From contig OX457028.1 in NCBI GenBank assembly GCA_949752745.1, positions 21,994,352-22,058,351 on the forward strand: DNA of 64,000 nt, in the 5' to 3' direction. This DNA comes from Protula sp. h YS-2021 (lineage: Eukaryota > Annelida > Polychaeta > Sabellida > Serpulidae). Of the stretch, positions 1-11,700 are shown piece after piece (the stretch's first letter is position 1; each line of letters starts with the position of its first letter). Under the pieces are notes generated by a model, which had not been told where the DNA came from, did no database searches, and saw only the letters and a program-made list of their open reading frames with translations. A program made the translations under genes and the position numbers.

Positions 1-1175
1 AATTTCGCACACAAGATTTTTACGCAATGACGCCATACACCTGCCCTAATCACGTGACACGCCAAAAATTGATAGGACAGTCCGGCTGACCCAAGGAATA
101 TTCATATAAAATTTGAAATCGATAGGACTTTCCGTTATCGAGATATTTTGCAGACAAGACCTTGTTTATAATATATACATATTTTACGTGATGACGTCAT
201 ACGCCGCATTCGTTCGTTCTACTCGCGAAAAAAATGCATAGAGTCTTTCGGACCAACCAAGCAACAATCCCACCAAGTTTCAACTTTCTCCGATGTTCAG
301 CGGCTGAGAAATTTCGCACACAAGATTTTTACGTAATGACGTCATACGCCTGCTTTAATCACCTGACATGCGTCAAAAATTGACAGAACCCGCCGACTGA
401 CCTAAGGAATATTCATATTAAATTTCAAGTCGATAGAACTTTCCGTTATCGAGATATTTTGCACACAAGATCTTGTTCAAAATATATACATATTTTACGT
501 GATGACGTCATACGCCGCATTCGTTCGTTCTACTCGCGAAAAAAATCTACAGCGTCTTTCGGACCAACCAAGCAATAATCCCACCAAGTTTCAACTTTCT
601 CCGATTTTCAGCGGCTGAGAAATTTCGCACATAAATTTTTTACGTAATGACGTCATACGCCTGCCTTAATCACCTGACATGCGTCAAAAATTGATAGAAC
701 CCGCCGACTGACCCAAGGAATACTGGTATAAAATTTGAAGTCGATAGAACGTTCCGTTATCGAGATATTTTGCACACAAGATCTTGTTCGAAATATATAT
801 ATATTTTACGTGATGACGTCATACGCCGCATTCATTCGTTCTACTCGCAAAAAAAATCTACAGCGTCTTTCGGACCAACCAAGCAACAATCCCACCAAGT
901 TTCAACTTTCTCCGATGTTCAGCGGCTGAAAAAATTTCGCACACAAGTTTTTTACGTAATGACGTCATACGCTTGCCCTAATCACGTGACATGCGTCAAA
1001 AGTTGATAGAACCGTCCCACCTTACCAAGGAATAATTCGATCAAGTTTGAAGTTGATCCGACGTTTCGTTCTCGAGATATCTTGCACACAACACTTTGTT
1101 CACAACAGACTGACACACACACAGACACACAGAACGTACAAACACTATATGTCTCCCCTTGGTCGGGGAGACATA
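1..1175 (+). repeat. Interspersed repeat with ~310-bp tandem units and a terminal hairpin (family A, copy 1)
   Basis: Three and a half head-to-tail units of about 310 bp start near 1, 308, 620 and 930. Each unit contains a paired phrase ending in a palindromic TGACGTCA. Perfect copies lie at 192-199, 337-344, 503-510, 648-655, 814-821 and 960-967. The last unit runs into a CA/GA-rich tract (about 1100-1140). A perfect 10-bp hairpin follows: ATGTCTCCCC at 1149-1158, a 6-nt loop, and GGGGAGACAT at 1165-1174. A short AATAATAA-type end comes next. I see no protein-coding capacity. The orientation given assumes the hairpin marks the 3' end. The left edge is cut by the window. Related copies occur at 1380-1905 and 21055-21570. 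Confidence 0.85.
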
Positions 1176-1379
1176 ATAATAGCCTCTAATTTATCAATTT
1201 GAGCGTTATAAATATTATAAACTGGTGTTTTTGTCTCAATCATAGCAAAAAGGCATAATTAACTGTTATGCGATAAATGTTCAACTAAATACAAATATTA
1301 TATTTTTTCGGCAAAATTTTATCATTCCGAATCGAACCGAACCGAAGAAATGGTGTACGGTCACACCCCTAGTGGTGGT

Positions 1380-1905
1380 GGTGGTGTTAGATACGGTGAC
1401 TGCTAAATATATCACGTAATATTTTTGCGCAGTGGCGTCATATACCTTTCCTAATATTCTGTAAGATTTTAATGTTTAACAAAACCCGTGCAATTCATCC
1501 AAGGAATAACTACGTAAGTTTGTGAAGTCGAGTCGACTTTTCGTTATCGGAATATTTTGCTTAACAGATAACGTTTTTACGTAATGACGTCATGTGCCCT
1601 TTTCGATCGTTCACTACGGGCAAAATTAAACAGAATCCTTCGGACTGTGCAAGTAACACCACAAGTTTCAACTCTCTCCGAGAAATTTTGCACATAAGAT
1701 TTTTACGTAATGACGTCTTACAACTTCCCTAATAACGTAACATGCGTAAAAAAGTTGAAATAACCGTCTGATCTACCCAAGAAATAAACAGACCAAGTTT
1801 GACGTCGAACAATTTTTCTTTCAAGAGGTATCCTTCACACATTTTGTTCACATCTGACTGACACACACACACACAGAACGCACAAACACTTGGCCGGGTG
1901 GCATG
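1380..1905 (+). repeat. Diverged copy of repeat family A
   Basis: This copy repeats the order of phrases seen at 1-1175: a bottom-strand-like gene-free sequence with 'ccaaggaataactac', 'TAATGACGTCAT' near 1580, a 'taacatgcgt' phrase near 1740, and a CA-repeat near 1865. Only one perfect TGACGTCA remains. The terminal hairpin has decayed to 'cttggccgggtggcat'. It is an old copy of the same family. The following stretch, 1906-2240, holds nothing I recognise. Confidence 0.65.
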
Positions 1906-2244
1906 ATGAAAGACACGAGTCTGTCAAGGCAAATTCTAAGAACTGCAGTGTCGAGGAAAAAAATACAATGTTTAAGTGCTGTTGTTTATCCATTGTTTTA
2001 TTCAACAAGAATATCCAGGCACTTGCCAGCGGAAGAAAACCTTAACAATCATGCAGTGACCATAGACATTTCATACAAGTTTAACATAGTTAAATCCTAC
2101 ATATGTGTTTTGCTATAAGGTACAAGTCTTAGAAACAATATTTTCTTGACACAGTGTGAACAGATGAGCCATGTGTAGTCAAATCGACTGAAAAGCTAAG
2201 ACCGACGCCGTATTAATAAACAATTGTTAGGTGAAATTGGCAAA

Positions 2245-2640
2245 ATTTATTAACTAGAGCAGCCAGTGCAATAAATCATAAGCTTACAGGCTTATATCAC
2301 ACACTTGCAATTGACACCTATTTAGTTTCTTGTTTTTCCTAAATAAAAAAACAAATGTCTCCTCGACTAAACCAACAATTCCCCAATAATCATTTTCCAT
2401 TTTTCTTTTTACTGAAATAAAAGATTCATTTCTGCAAACATAATCACATTATGTGGCATGAAGGTGACTGCTAAAAGAGGTTTTACTAGATGTATGTTTA
2501 ACTGTACGTTTTACTGTACGTCTGTTTTGGGGTGTGGAAGGTGGTCTCTAAAACAGGTTTTACTGTGTGACCTTTTTATCAGGGTCTGGAAGTAAGTCAC
2601 TGCAGCACCACTGTTAAAGAGAGAGTAAAACAGTCTGAGA
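2245..2640. repeat. Dispersed repeat family B, copy 1
   Basis: A block beginning 'agagcagccagtgca' and containing 'gacacctatttagtttcttg' recurs at 19745-19890, followed in both places by units of the type 'ggttttactg...tctggaag...ggtcactgc'. The two copies flank most of USO1. No coding potential or terminal inverted repeat is visible. A poly-A run follows at 2644-2658. From there to 3150 nothing else is recognisable. Confidence 0.6.
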
Positions 2641-3150
2641 TTCAAAAAAAAAAAAAAGAGTAAACTTTCTCAAACTTGGGCAGCTTACTTCCTAGCCAAG
2701 CAGGCATAGCCCACAGCTGTAATACGAGATGACTTTAAAGAATCTTTTTAAATAAAGTTTAAACCGTACACAATGGACCGCGAATTACGTAAAAGCAAAT
2801 CTATTGTCATTTGGTATCGTGTTGCACAAGTTGCACAATCAAGGAAATTTGCCAATTTTCAAATCGTCGCCAGTTGCGGTGGTATTCCACAACGCTAACT
2901 GGAAATGCCTCTAAAATTTATTTAACTAAATATACTGGACAACAGACCCCGATTTGCGAATCACTGCGGAAAAACGTGCTAAGAAGAAGTGAGCTGACAT
3001 CTTACACACTCCATATATGTTATAAATATTTTCTTAATCCGCATTAAGCTAAGTGTCATTCAACTGGCGGTTTATATTTACGTGACTTTTTTCACTGTGA
3101 CTGCAACGCAGTTTTGAACACAGCTACTCTGCACAAGCATGACGAAAGTC

Positions 3151-3156
3151 TTTATT
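3151..3156 (-). terminator. USO1: Candidate polyadenylation signal of USO1
   Basis: The plus strand reads TTTATT here, which is AATAAA on the minus strand, about 80 nt past the USO1 stop codon at 3235-3237. It is the first canonical hexamer downstream of the stop, so it predicts a short 3' UTR. This is inference; no transcript evidence is available. Confidence 0.5.
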
Positions 3157-3234
3157 TTTCACCCGCGTCACGCAGAGCTTGTTATACAGATTTACATTCA
3201 TGACAGACAAGTCTTTTACTGTGTGTGACCTCAT

Positions 3235-4831
3235 TTAATCATCGTCGTCGTCTTCGTCGTCATCTTCAAGATCATCAAGGTCATCCTCAAGGTCGTCATC
3301 ATCGTCATCCACCTGCAATCATCAAATCTCTAAATTATTCCAACGTGCAGACTACTGAAGCTGTTACTCTTTCTTGACGTGGCCATAGTACACACCAGGA
3401 CAACAAGTAGATGTTACCTGTGTTTATTGCTATTTTGATTTATTTGTTGTTGTTCTTCTTATTATTATTATTATTACTTTTTTTACTTACCGTTGGGCGG
3501 GCAAGTATGAAAGGAGGTTGAATAATACAGTTGTGGTTAAAAAATTCGGTTGAACGGTTTGGAGACAACATGACTTTTCAAAATTTCAAAAACAAGTAAA
3601 TCACAGCATTGAAGATTCAAATTTAAATTTCATGCTTAATGGGTGAAAGGATGCTCGTGAGTAACTTCTTGTAAAACACTACCAAACCGACGACACTTTT
3701 ACCCCGTCACACGTGAAAGGCGGCGTACCGTTTGCCCTAATTCTTTTAACCTATCCTTGTAAGACTGTAGCTTGGTGTCTTGGTCCGCTAACAGCACGAG
3801 TAGATCGTCCTGCTCCTTCTTGTTGGCTTCGTTCTCTTCAAGCAGCTTCATCTTCTCCTCCTCCAGTTCCTACAACAGTCACGTGCCCCTATTCTTATGC
3901 AATATAGTAATATAATACCTGTCTCTCCTTGTTGTCAACTTTTGTACTTAGGGGCTATAGGTATTTATTGCCAGGATCATTTGGCAGACGACAGCAGGGT
4001 ATGCGCTGCTTTATAATTATGTTGCCAGACCACCCCTGTGATACTCACATGTACTTGCTGCTTGAGAGTCCGATTGTCTGCCTCTAGCTGGCTGCAGTCA
4101 TTCCCGTTACTCAGGCCCGTTCCGCGCTCTTCTAACTGTTTCTGCAGCTCTTTGACTCGCGCCGATAAGCTGTTTCTTTCGGTGAGCAGCGCCGTGTTAC
4201 TCGCTGTGTCGTCTTGGCAATCTTGTGACACCTTGCAACATATATCCGAAAGATATTAAATCCACAATATGCAAATAAGAAAATGTTAAAGTTTAAGAAT
4301 GGCATGGTAATTATGTGATTATGAACCAGAAAATGGAGGTTCTGAGTTCTTTGTATGACTTCCTTGCAAGCAAAACATTTGAGCATCATTTTGGAGCAAT
4401 TTGAAATTTCTCACGATTATTCTTGATAACGAGGAGGAGAGGGGGGAGGGGGGAGGAGGAGGGGGGAGGGATTGTGCACTCACCGTTTTACTGAGGTCAT
4501 CATATTTACATTTATACAACAGGACCTCCTGTTCTTTTTGTTCCACTTTCCGCTGTAATTCCTGGACTTCTTCACTCAGTCTGTACAAAACGAAATGCAG
4601 AAACTATGTGCTAACTCGTGTGTTCAGCGATGCTTGAATCAGGGCATTGAACTGAATCAGGACTTTGTCTCAAACGTCTTCCTAAGCACTCGCAGTATCT
4701 ATCTTAAAATAATTATTTAACCGGGTTTTTCAGATGTTTAAATCGTACAAGTATTGCCACATTTTTTCTGGACCACAAGACTTAGTGGTTTCCAAATAGT
4801 CCCTGAATGTTGAGTCAATGCACCGAAATAG

Positions 4832-4869
<38 letters not shown>

Positions 4870-7800
4870 CACAGCTTACTTCTTCAACTTGAACAACATG
4901 TACACACGCTATGTCATACCTCTGTGCGTTTATTTTTAACTGAGCAGCATCGGCTCCTGAAGAGCTCTCGGTCTCCTCAATGACTAGATTTCTTGCGCTC
5001 GCCGCCACTACCTCTTCTTTCTACAATAATGCCATGGAAAAATGCAACCATCTGGTTAAACAGCAGTACAGTACCCATCTCAGGATGTGTGGGAAATATC
5101 AGGGTCGGTCTATTTTCCCCAAGGTGGAAAAAGCCGTGGTTTTTACCGCCTGGCAAAAATTCTTTTTGCCACTCAAATATGGAAAAATGAAAGCAAAACC
5201 TTCCGTGCATATTTTGGCAACAGCCTAAGCACGGCCACCCATAACTTGCAAACCTATTTATTTTTTTTATTTTATTATTATTATTGTTTTTTTTTTTTTT
5301 TTTGTTGTTTTGCTTACAACTCCTGCTTAGTAATTTGATCCGATTTGTTACAGAATTCAATACACTTTCGGAATCACTGTCTTACTGGCCAAAGCCTGGA
5401 AACCTTGACTAGTTAGCAGACACCGTTGTCATCTCAAATAAACTCGGAGCAAACTGTCTAAATTTCTGTTATTTATCTTGGTTTTCAGCCATTAGGGCGG
5501 ATGTATCTTAAGGTAATTTGAAGTGCGGTTACGTTTGAATGTTTTCTCAACCGCAGGCGTCTCATACATCCACTATATAGTTACATATTGCTCTTTAAGC
5601 AGGACATTCTGACTGTTTTAACAAATGTGATTCTGTGTGCCATTTGTTGACCATAGATAAGAGTGCCTCTGCACAAAAAAGGACTACATGACCGCCATAC
5701 TTAGCCAAATTGTCTTAACGCAAAGTTTGGCTTTGTACACCATCACCTTTGTAGTGGATTTTGGGCAAGCCCGAAAGGCCTGCGAACAAACGAAACCGGG
5801 CGTTGGTGTATTTATACTTCCACATCCAATACAAAGTGCACCACCATGGTCTGTTGACAGTTTAAGGAAAACACACAACATGATGCTTAACAAGGTCAAA
5901 CAGAGCGGAAATAGTCATTCTTTTTCCCTCTTTTTTTTTTTTTTTTTGGCTCCTCGATATTTCGAACTACTGGGTCGCACAGCAACTTTCGTTACGTAAC
6001 ACAAATAAGGTTTCGTCACAAAGCTTTCGTCATCGTAACGATGGCTTGTAGCCACGGCGTTCGTGTGAATGCGGTTAGTGAATCTTTCCACGCGGTTGCA
6101 GAACGTAAAATGTACTGATTATTTCTTTAAACGGGATTGCATTAATCACTAGGTGCGTGTTACAACGGGTAACAATTCGAACTTTTTTTTTTTACTTACC
6201 AGCTTCGTGATTTCGGAATCTTTTTCTTGAATAGACTTCACTTTACTTTCTAGATCTGACTGCAGTTGGGCCACCGCAGACATGTCACTCTGCCCACTTC
6301 CCGAGTAAGAACCTGAAAACTCTTTATGACTATTTATCGCTATCCATTTAAACCACATTAATTGGGTCCTCAATCTTCCCAAAAGTACCGGGAATAATAA
6401 CAACCGCATGTTGTCCGCCAGCAAACCGGTTTCCCCGATACCAGCAACTTGTGTTCATGTCGAGAGTGTTTTATCCGAGTATAAAGCATTCAAATGCAGT
6501 CCTCAAATACGACGTTCTACTTGAGCTGATACCGAATTACACGCGAACGGGGTGCTTGCTGAGCGGGGATCCCCTTGAAATTTTCCATAACATCGGGCAC
6601 ATTGAATTTTTATGTGAATTTCAGTTTGTGTTAATCGTATAACCTCTATATATACCGAAGAACTGGCTTTAAAAACATAAAAGTCATTTAGGTGTTTCCT
6701 TGAAAACCGTGGTTTTCGCACACTTCACTGCTACTGGCTATACAGTGTTCACCAATACAAAAAAAAGCTAGAAGCGGTATGTTTGGTCAATCCATTTAGA
6801 GATATTTTGTGGAAAGAACTGCGAATCCCAGTACCAATGCTTTTCTGGTACAACTTCCAGAGACCTGGTTTCCTGACCATAAACATACTCGCAATTAACG
6901 CCGTTCTTACTCAATATTCGCGTTAATGCGTCGCACAATTTTAGAATAGAACCTGTAATTTTCCACACTCCTGCGGATCAACTTGATTACCCCGTCGCGG
7001 ATCAACTTGATTACCCCGTCGTTATAGATCTTAGTGCCCAGGCGGCGTTATGAGAAACATTGCTATTCTTTTTCTCTGGCATAAAATTCATTTATGTTCG
7101 CCAGCTGTCATTAATAACATAAACACAGAAATGAACGATACGAGGAATGGGGGGCGAGGGGGGGCGGAGGGGGGAGGGAGGGGCGGTGGTGAGTTACCTC
7201 TGGAGGCTTTCAGTAAGGCATTCTGGTCTTTAGTTTGCTGCAGCTGATCTCGGAGCTCCTCTGTTAGTTTTGAGGAGTCGTCAAATTTAATCCTCAGCTC
7301 TGACAGCTCACCTCTCAGCGAATTCAGCTGTGTATCCTGTAGGTGCAGAATCCATGACAATCGATCATAGTGACCAGTTTCCGCAAGCACTAGACTTCAT
7401 GAACTTCGGTCCTTCTTTTCTAGCTCGTTGTATTTGTTATTATAAGAATGTTTTGGTGAGGCAATCAAATGTTTTCACCAATGAAAATGACGGTGAAAAT
7501 TCCATTGCAAAGGACTTGCGTTTCATGTTAACACGGACCACATTGAGATATTTAATCATCGACCAGGGCCTTACCGAAAGGCATACTGAGAAACTAAACT
7601 GAACGATTCACGTTTAGCAGTAAATATTTGAGACAACATAACTATCTTTTATGTAAACATCGGACAAGTTCGTTTTAAAATTAGTCTCGATTATCTTAGC
7701 CACGTTATTAGCAATTTTTGGGCATGATCCCCCACTTTTCTTCACTAGGGGCTAAAGGAACTAGAGCAGTGTGCATAGCCCACATATTCCCCACAGGCCC

Positions 7801-8755
7801 TCCATCAGTTAGACACGGTCATCAACAGTCAATCAAGAGCTGAAATTTTGCAAGTCCAGTTGGTGCATTTTCCTTGGACGAACCTTGCCCATTTACAATA
7901 CCGATCTCTGTTTGTTCCCATAGAAGCTACATACCAAGTTTCATTAAAATCCTTGCAGCAGTTTTTACATTATCGTGTTAATAAGCTCACACAACAGTCA
8001 ATGAAGAGCTGAAACTTTCTAAGTCCAGCTGGTCCATTTTCCTTGGACGAACCTTGCCCGTTTACAATACCGATCTCTGTTTGTTCCCATAGAAGCTACA
8101 TACCAAGTTTCATTAAAATCCTTGCAGCAGTTTTTAAGTTATCGTGTTAACAAGCTGTTGACGACAGACCGACACGGTCGATCGCATATATTCCTCACAG
8201 GTTCTACCTGTGGAGAATAAAAAATAAATACAGAACTCAAAACATGTAGAACATCAGATCGGCAAGTGTGTGTTGTGGTGTGTGTGTATGAGGGGGGGTG
8301 GGGGTTGGCTACCTGTTCGCGGATGAGTTCCTTGTATTGCATCAAGATGCTGTCGTGCTCGTGGGCGGAGTGTGTATGAGGGGGGGCGGGGGGAGCGGGA
8401 GGAGCGGGGGGAGGGGGTTGGCTACCTGTTCGCGGATGACTTCCTTGTACTGCATCACGATGCTGTCGTGCTCGTGTGCGGAGTGTGTATGAGGGGGGGA
8501 GCGGGGGGAGCGGGGGGAGAGGGGGTTGGCTACCTGTTCACGGATGAGCTCCTTGTACTGCATCACGATGCTGTCGTGCTCGTGGGCGGAGTATGTATGA
8601 GGGAGGGGGGCGGGGGGGGGGGCGGGGGGTGGCTACCTGTTCACGGATGAGCTCCTTGTACTGCATCACGATGCTGTCGTGCTCGTGGGCGGAGTGTGCC
8701 CTCCCCGCCGCCGCCTCCTCCTCGTCCGCTGGCGACACCGCCTTCAGCACCTCGT
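3235..8755 (-). CDS. USO1: USO1 exons 16-23: coiled-coil tail and acidic C terminus
   Basis: Exon 16 carries the start of the first coiled coil (SAHEHDSIVMQYKELIREQ), matching the SNARE-like CC1 region of p115. Exons 17-21 are Glu/Gln/Lys/Leu-rich heptad sequence. Exon 18 has a GSYSGSGQ linker similar to vertebrate p115. Exon 22 contains the family hallmark KKEQDDLLVLLADQD. The last exon (3312-3235) is almost pure Asp/Glu with a few Leu, then TAA. In characterised p115 this acidic tail binds GM130 and giantin. It is longer and more uniform in Asp here than the human tail as I remember it. Partial copies of the exon 16 3' end lie just downstream, at 8313-8591. Confidence 0.93.
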
Positions 8756-11700
8756 CTGTAACAGCCCATCTTAAGTCACTCCCAGCAGTTAAATTTCAAA
8801 CGAATACTGCCAGTGGCCGGGGACGGGAGGGAGGGGAGGGGAGGGGAGGTATAAACAGTTGAGGATGAGCTGTGTACTTTGTGATTAGCAACAAGTTCGC
8901 ATCATTCCCACAGCAAGAGTGAAGACTCTTCAGCTGAAAGATTAAGACCGTATATTCGGCAACTAAAACTGCCCGCACTTCACATCACAGACCAGCCAGC
9001 AAACAGACATTAACACATGTATTTTCAGTCGTACCAAATTTACTGCAAGTATTACACTTTCCTGTACCATTGAGAGAAACTTACCAGGCGGTATTCCATT
9101 ATTTTTAAACTGTCAATTACATTACTCACTTTCTAATTTCTTGAACAGCCTGGTAAACTCATAGTCAAAGATGACGTGGGACGGTTGTTGATAGTTAAGC
9201 TGTGGCTTCTTGGCTGCCTTGCTGTAACTCTCGTGTTTGGAGACTTGTGACAACTTATCTGTGAACATCTCCAGTCCTATTCTCTTTTCTATGATTAGGC
9301 GTACTTGAGACCTGGAAAATAACATCCTTGTACAGTCTTTATTACAGTATATTTTCAGTATTTCTTGAGAAAAACAACATGCTTGTTAGTGGTATCGCTT
9401 CTCAAGACTGATTCAAAACTTTTTGCCGCGTGAACAGAAGTAAGAAAAATACTGATACATGTTACTGATCTGCAAACCGGAAACGAATGACCAGTTGACG
9501 CATGCCACAACCCCCCCCCCCCCCCCACCCAAGAAGACCCCCACTGTACCCTCGGCCCGGTGCGTGAAGAACCTACTTGGTATTGGACTCCACTTGGTCG
9601 TTGTTACAGAGCACACAGATGCCGAGCAAGAAGGCACACAGTCCCTGGACGACGAGCTCCAGCTCATCGCCCTCCGATGCCGACACCTGCGATATCAACT
9701 GACAGCCCCCGGTCAAGGAAAACTTCCCCAAACAATCCTCACAACTCAAGCAACCACAGCCAAATCACACCTTCGTTATAACTGGATACAATACTGCTGA
9801 ATTTGGTGTACAGTTTGGGCACCACAGTTCGGAAATTAAAATGGAAAATTCCCAGGATTTTGTTACCAAGTTCAGTATTGAATACTTATCTTTCTTACTT
9901 AACTACTTGCTAAATTTCTCCATGAGCAGTCCCTTGTCGATTTCTTTCCACTTTTTCTCTTATTTTTCTATTGAATACCTTTCTCCAATTTTCTAGATTA
10001 AAATGTCAGTAACTGGAGAGTAAATTGTCGCTTCCGCTGAGCAGCACATAAGGGGGACACGGTCGAGTCTAGGCCCAAACCCCCCCGACCGAAACCCCCC
10101 CGGCCCTAACCCCCCCCCCCGTCAAAACCCCCCCGACTAAAACCCCCCGGCGGCCTAAACCCCCCCCCCCCGACCCAAACTCCCCCCCCCCCCCCCCCGT
10201 TCTCAAAGAAAATGTGTAATGATAATTTGCTATGGCGCCTCTTTTCGCACTCGTACGAAACATAGCCATTTGCTAATTTTTTTTTTTTTTTTTTTTTGCT
10301 TTACGTACAAATGCCCCTGGTACAATATTTTTGGATTCCTTTTAGCAGATGTGATGTATTCCATGATGGTAGCATGATTTTTCACACCAATCTGGGTCAC
10401 TAAATTTCCAATTCAAGTGAATCACAATGGATGTAAGTCAGATCTACCGCAAGAGAAATTTTAATTTGTAAACTCGACTGATCTCGCAACCGGCATATGA
10501 AATGCAATTTTTTATGTGTACACACTCATCAATCCTAAGAGCCATTGCAATTTCAAAAACTGAGTGCTATCATCAATGGATGTATGACGTTTCTTTTGTA
10601 ATGATAATCAATTCCTTCAGTGGTTCGGAAATTGCAATTTTAAACGCCGTGTGGTCTCTTCAGTGGGCATTTGAAGTCTTATTAACAACGTGGGTGTATC
10701 GCAATTACAAAATATAAAATAGACCTGAGAACCGAGGGGTTTTGGGTCGGGGGTTTTACGCCATCGGGGGGTTTTAGTCGGGGGGGTTTTGACGGGGGGG
10801 TTAGGGCCGGGGGGGTTTCGGTCGGGGGGGTTTGGGCCTGTTCCCGACACGGTCACTTCACGGGACACCGTCACATATATGGTCACTTAAGAAGACCAGT
10901 AATTAGAAGACACTGTCACGTAAGGGACGGGAACAGGCCACGTTGCGATACATCCACGTTGTGTTAATTACACTTCATATGCCCATTGAAGAGACCACAC
11001 GGCGTTTAAAATTGCAATTTCCGAACCACTGAAGGAATTGATCATCATTATAAAAGAAGCTTCATACATTCATTGATGACAGCACTCAGTTTTTGAAATT
11101 GCAATGGCTCTTACGATTGATGAGTGTGTACACATTAAAAATTGCAATTCATATGCCGGTTGCGAGATCAGTCGAATTTACAAATTGCAATTTCTCTTGC
11201 GGTAGATGTGACTTATATCCATTGTGATTCACTTGAATGGGTAATTTAGTGACCCAGATTGCTGTGAAAAATCACGCTACCATCATGGAATACATCACAT
11301 CTGCTCAAGGGAATCCAAAGATATTGTACCAAGGGCATTTGTACGTGAAGCAAAAAATTCTAGCAAATGGCTATGTTTCGTACGAGTGCGAAAAGAGGCC
11401 CCAGAACAAATTATCATTACACATTTTCTTTGAGAACGGGGGGTTTTGGGTCGGGGGGTTTAGGCCGCCGGAGGGTTTTAGTCGGGGGGGGGGGTTTGAC
11501 GGGGGGGTTAGGGCCGGGGGGGTTTCGGTCGGGGGGGGGGGTTGGCCTAGACTCGTAAGGGACACCGCCATTTAGCAGGACATCATCGCCTGCCGCAAGC
11601 AGACGGACGGCGGCACGGGCTGTCCCTCTACACCGAATTTAGCAGTATTGCATCCAGTTATAACGGTGTGATTTAGCTGTGGTATTTTTAACGACACTTT

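Larger units (their letters stand above)
10048..11570. mobile_element. 1.5-kb imperfect palindrome: two inverted copies of an element bounded by G-rich minisatellites
   Basis: The segment 10048-10705 reappears as its reverse complement at about 10945-11570. Matching phrases include 'gtctaggcc' at both outer edges, 'acacattttctttgagaac', 'gtacgagtgcgaaaagagg', 'catcatggaatacatcacatctgct' and 'cggcgtttaaaattgcaatttccgaaccactgaagg'. Each outer edge carries C7/G7-rich blocks of ~15-bp units (10078-10200 and 11438-11545). The centre holds another such block (10735-10835) and short repeats of the type GACACGGTCAC. It sits in USO1 intron 13. It may be two copies inserted head-to-head or one large inverted-repeat element. 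I do not recognise the family. Confidence 0.8.

Noticed and set aside
10078..11545. Telomere-like sequence (TTAGGG within G-rich blocks)
   Set aside because: TTAGGG occurs once per block as one of several different spacers, not in tandem.
11580..11640. GC-rich patch as a possible USO1 exon between exons 13 and 14
   Set aside because: Its minus-strand translation has no p115 similarity, and including it breaks the phase between flanking exons.
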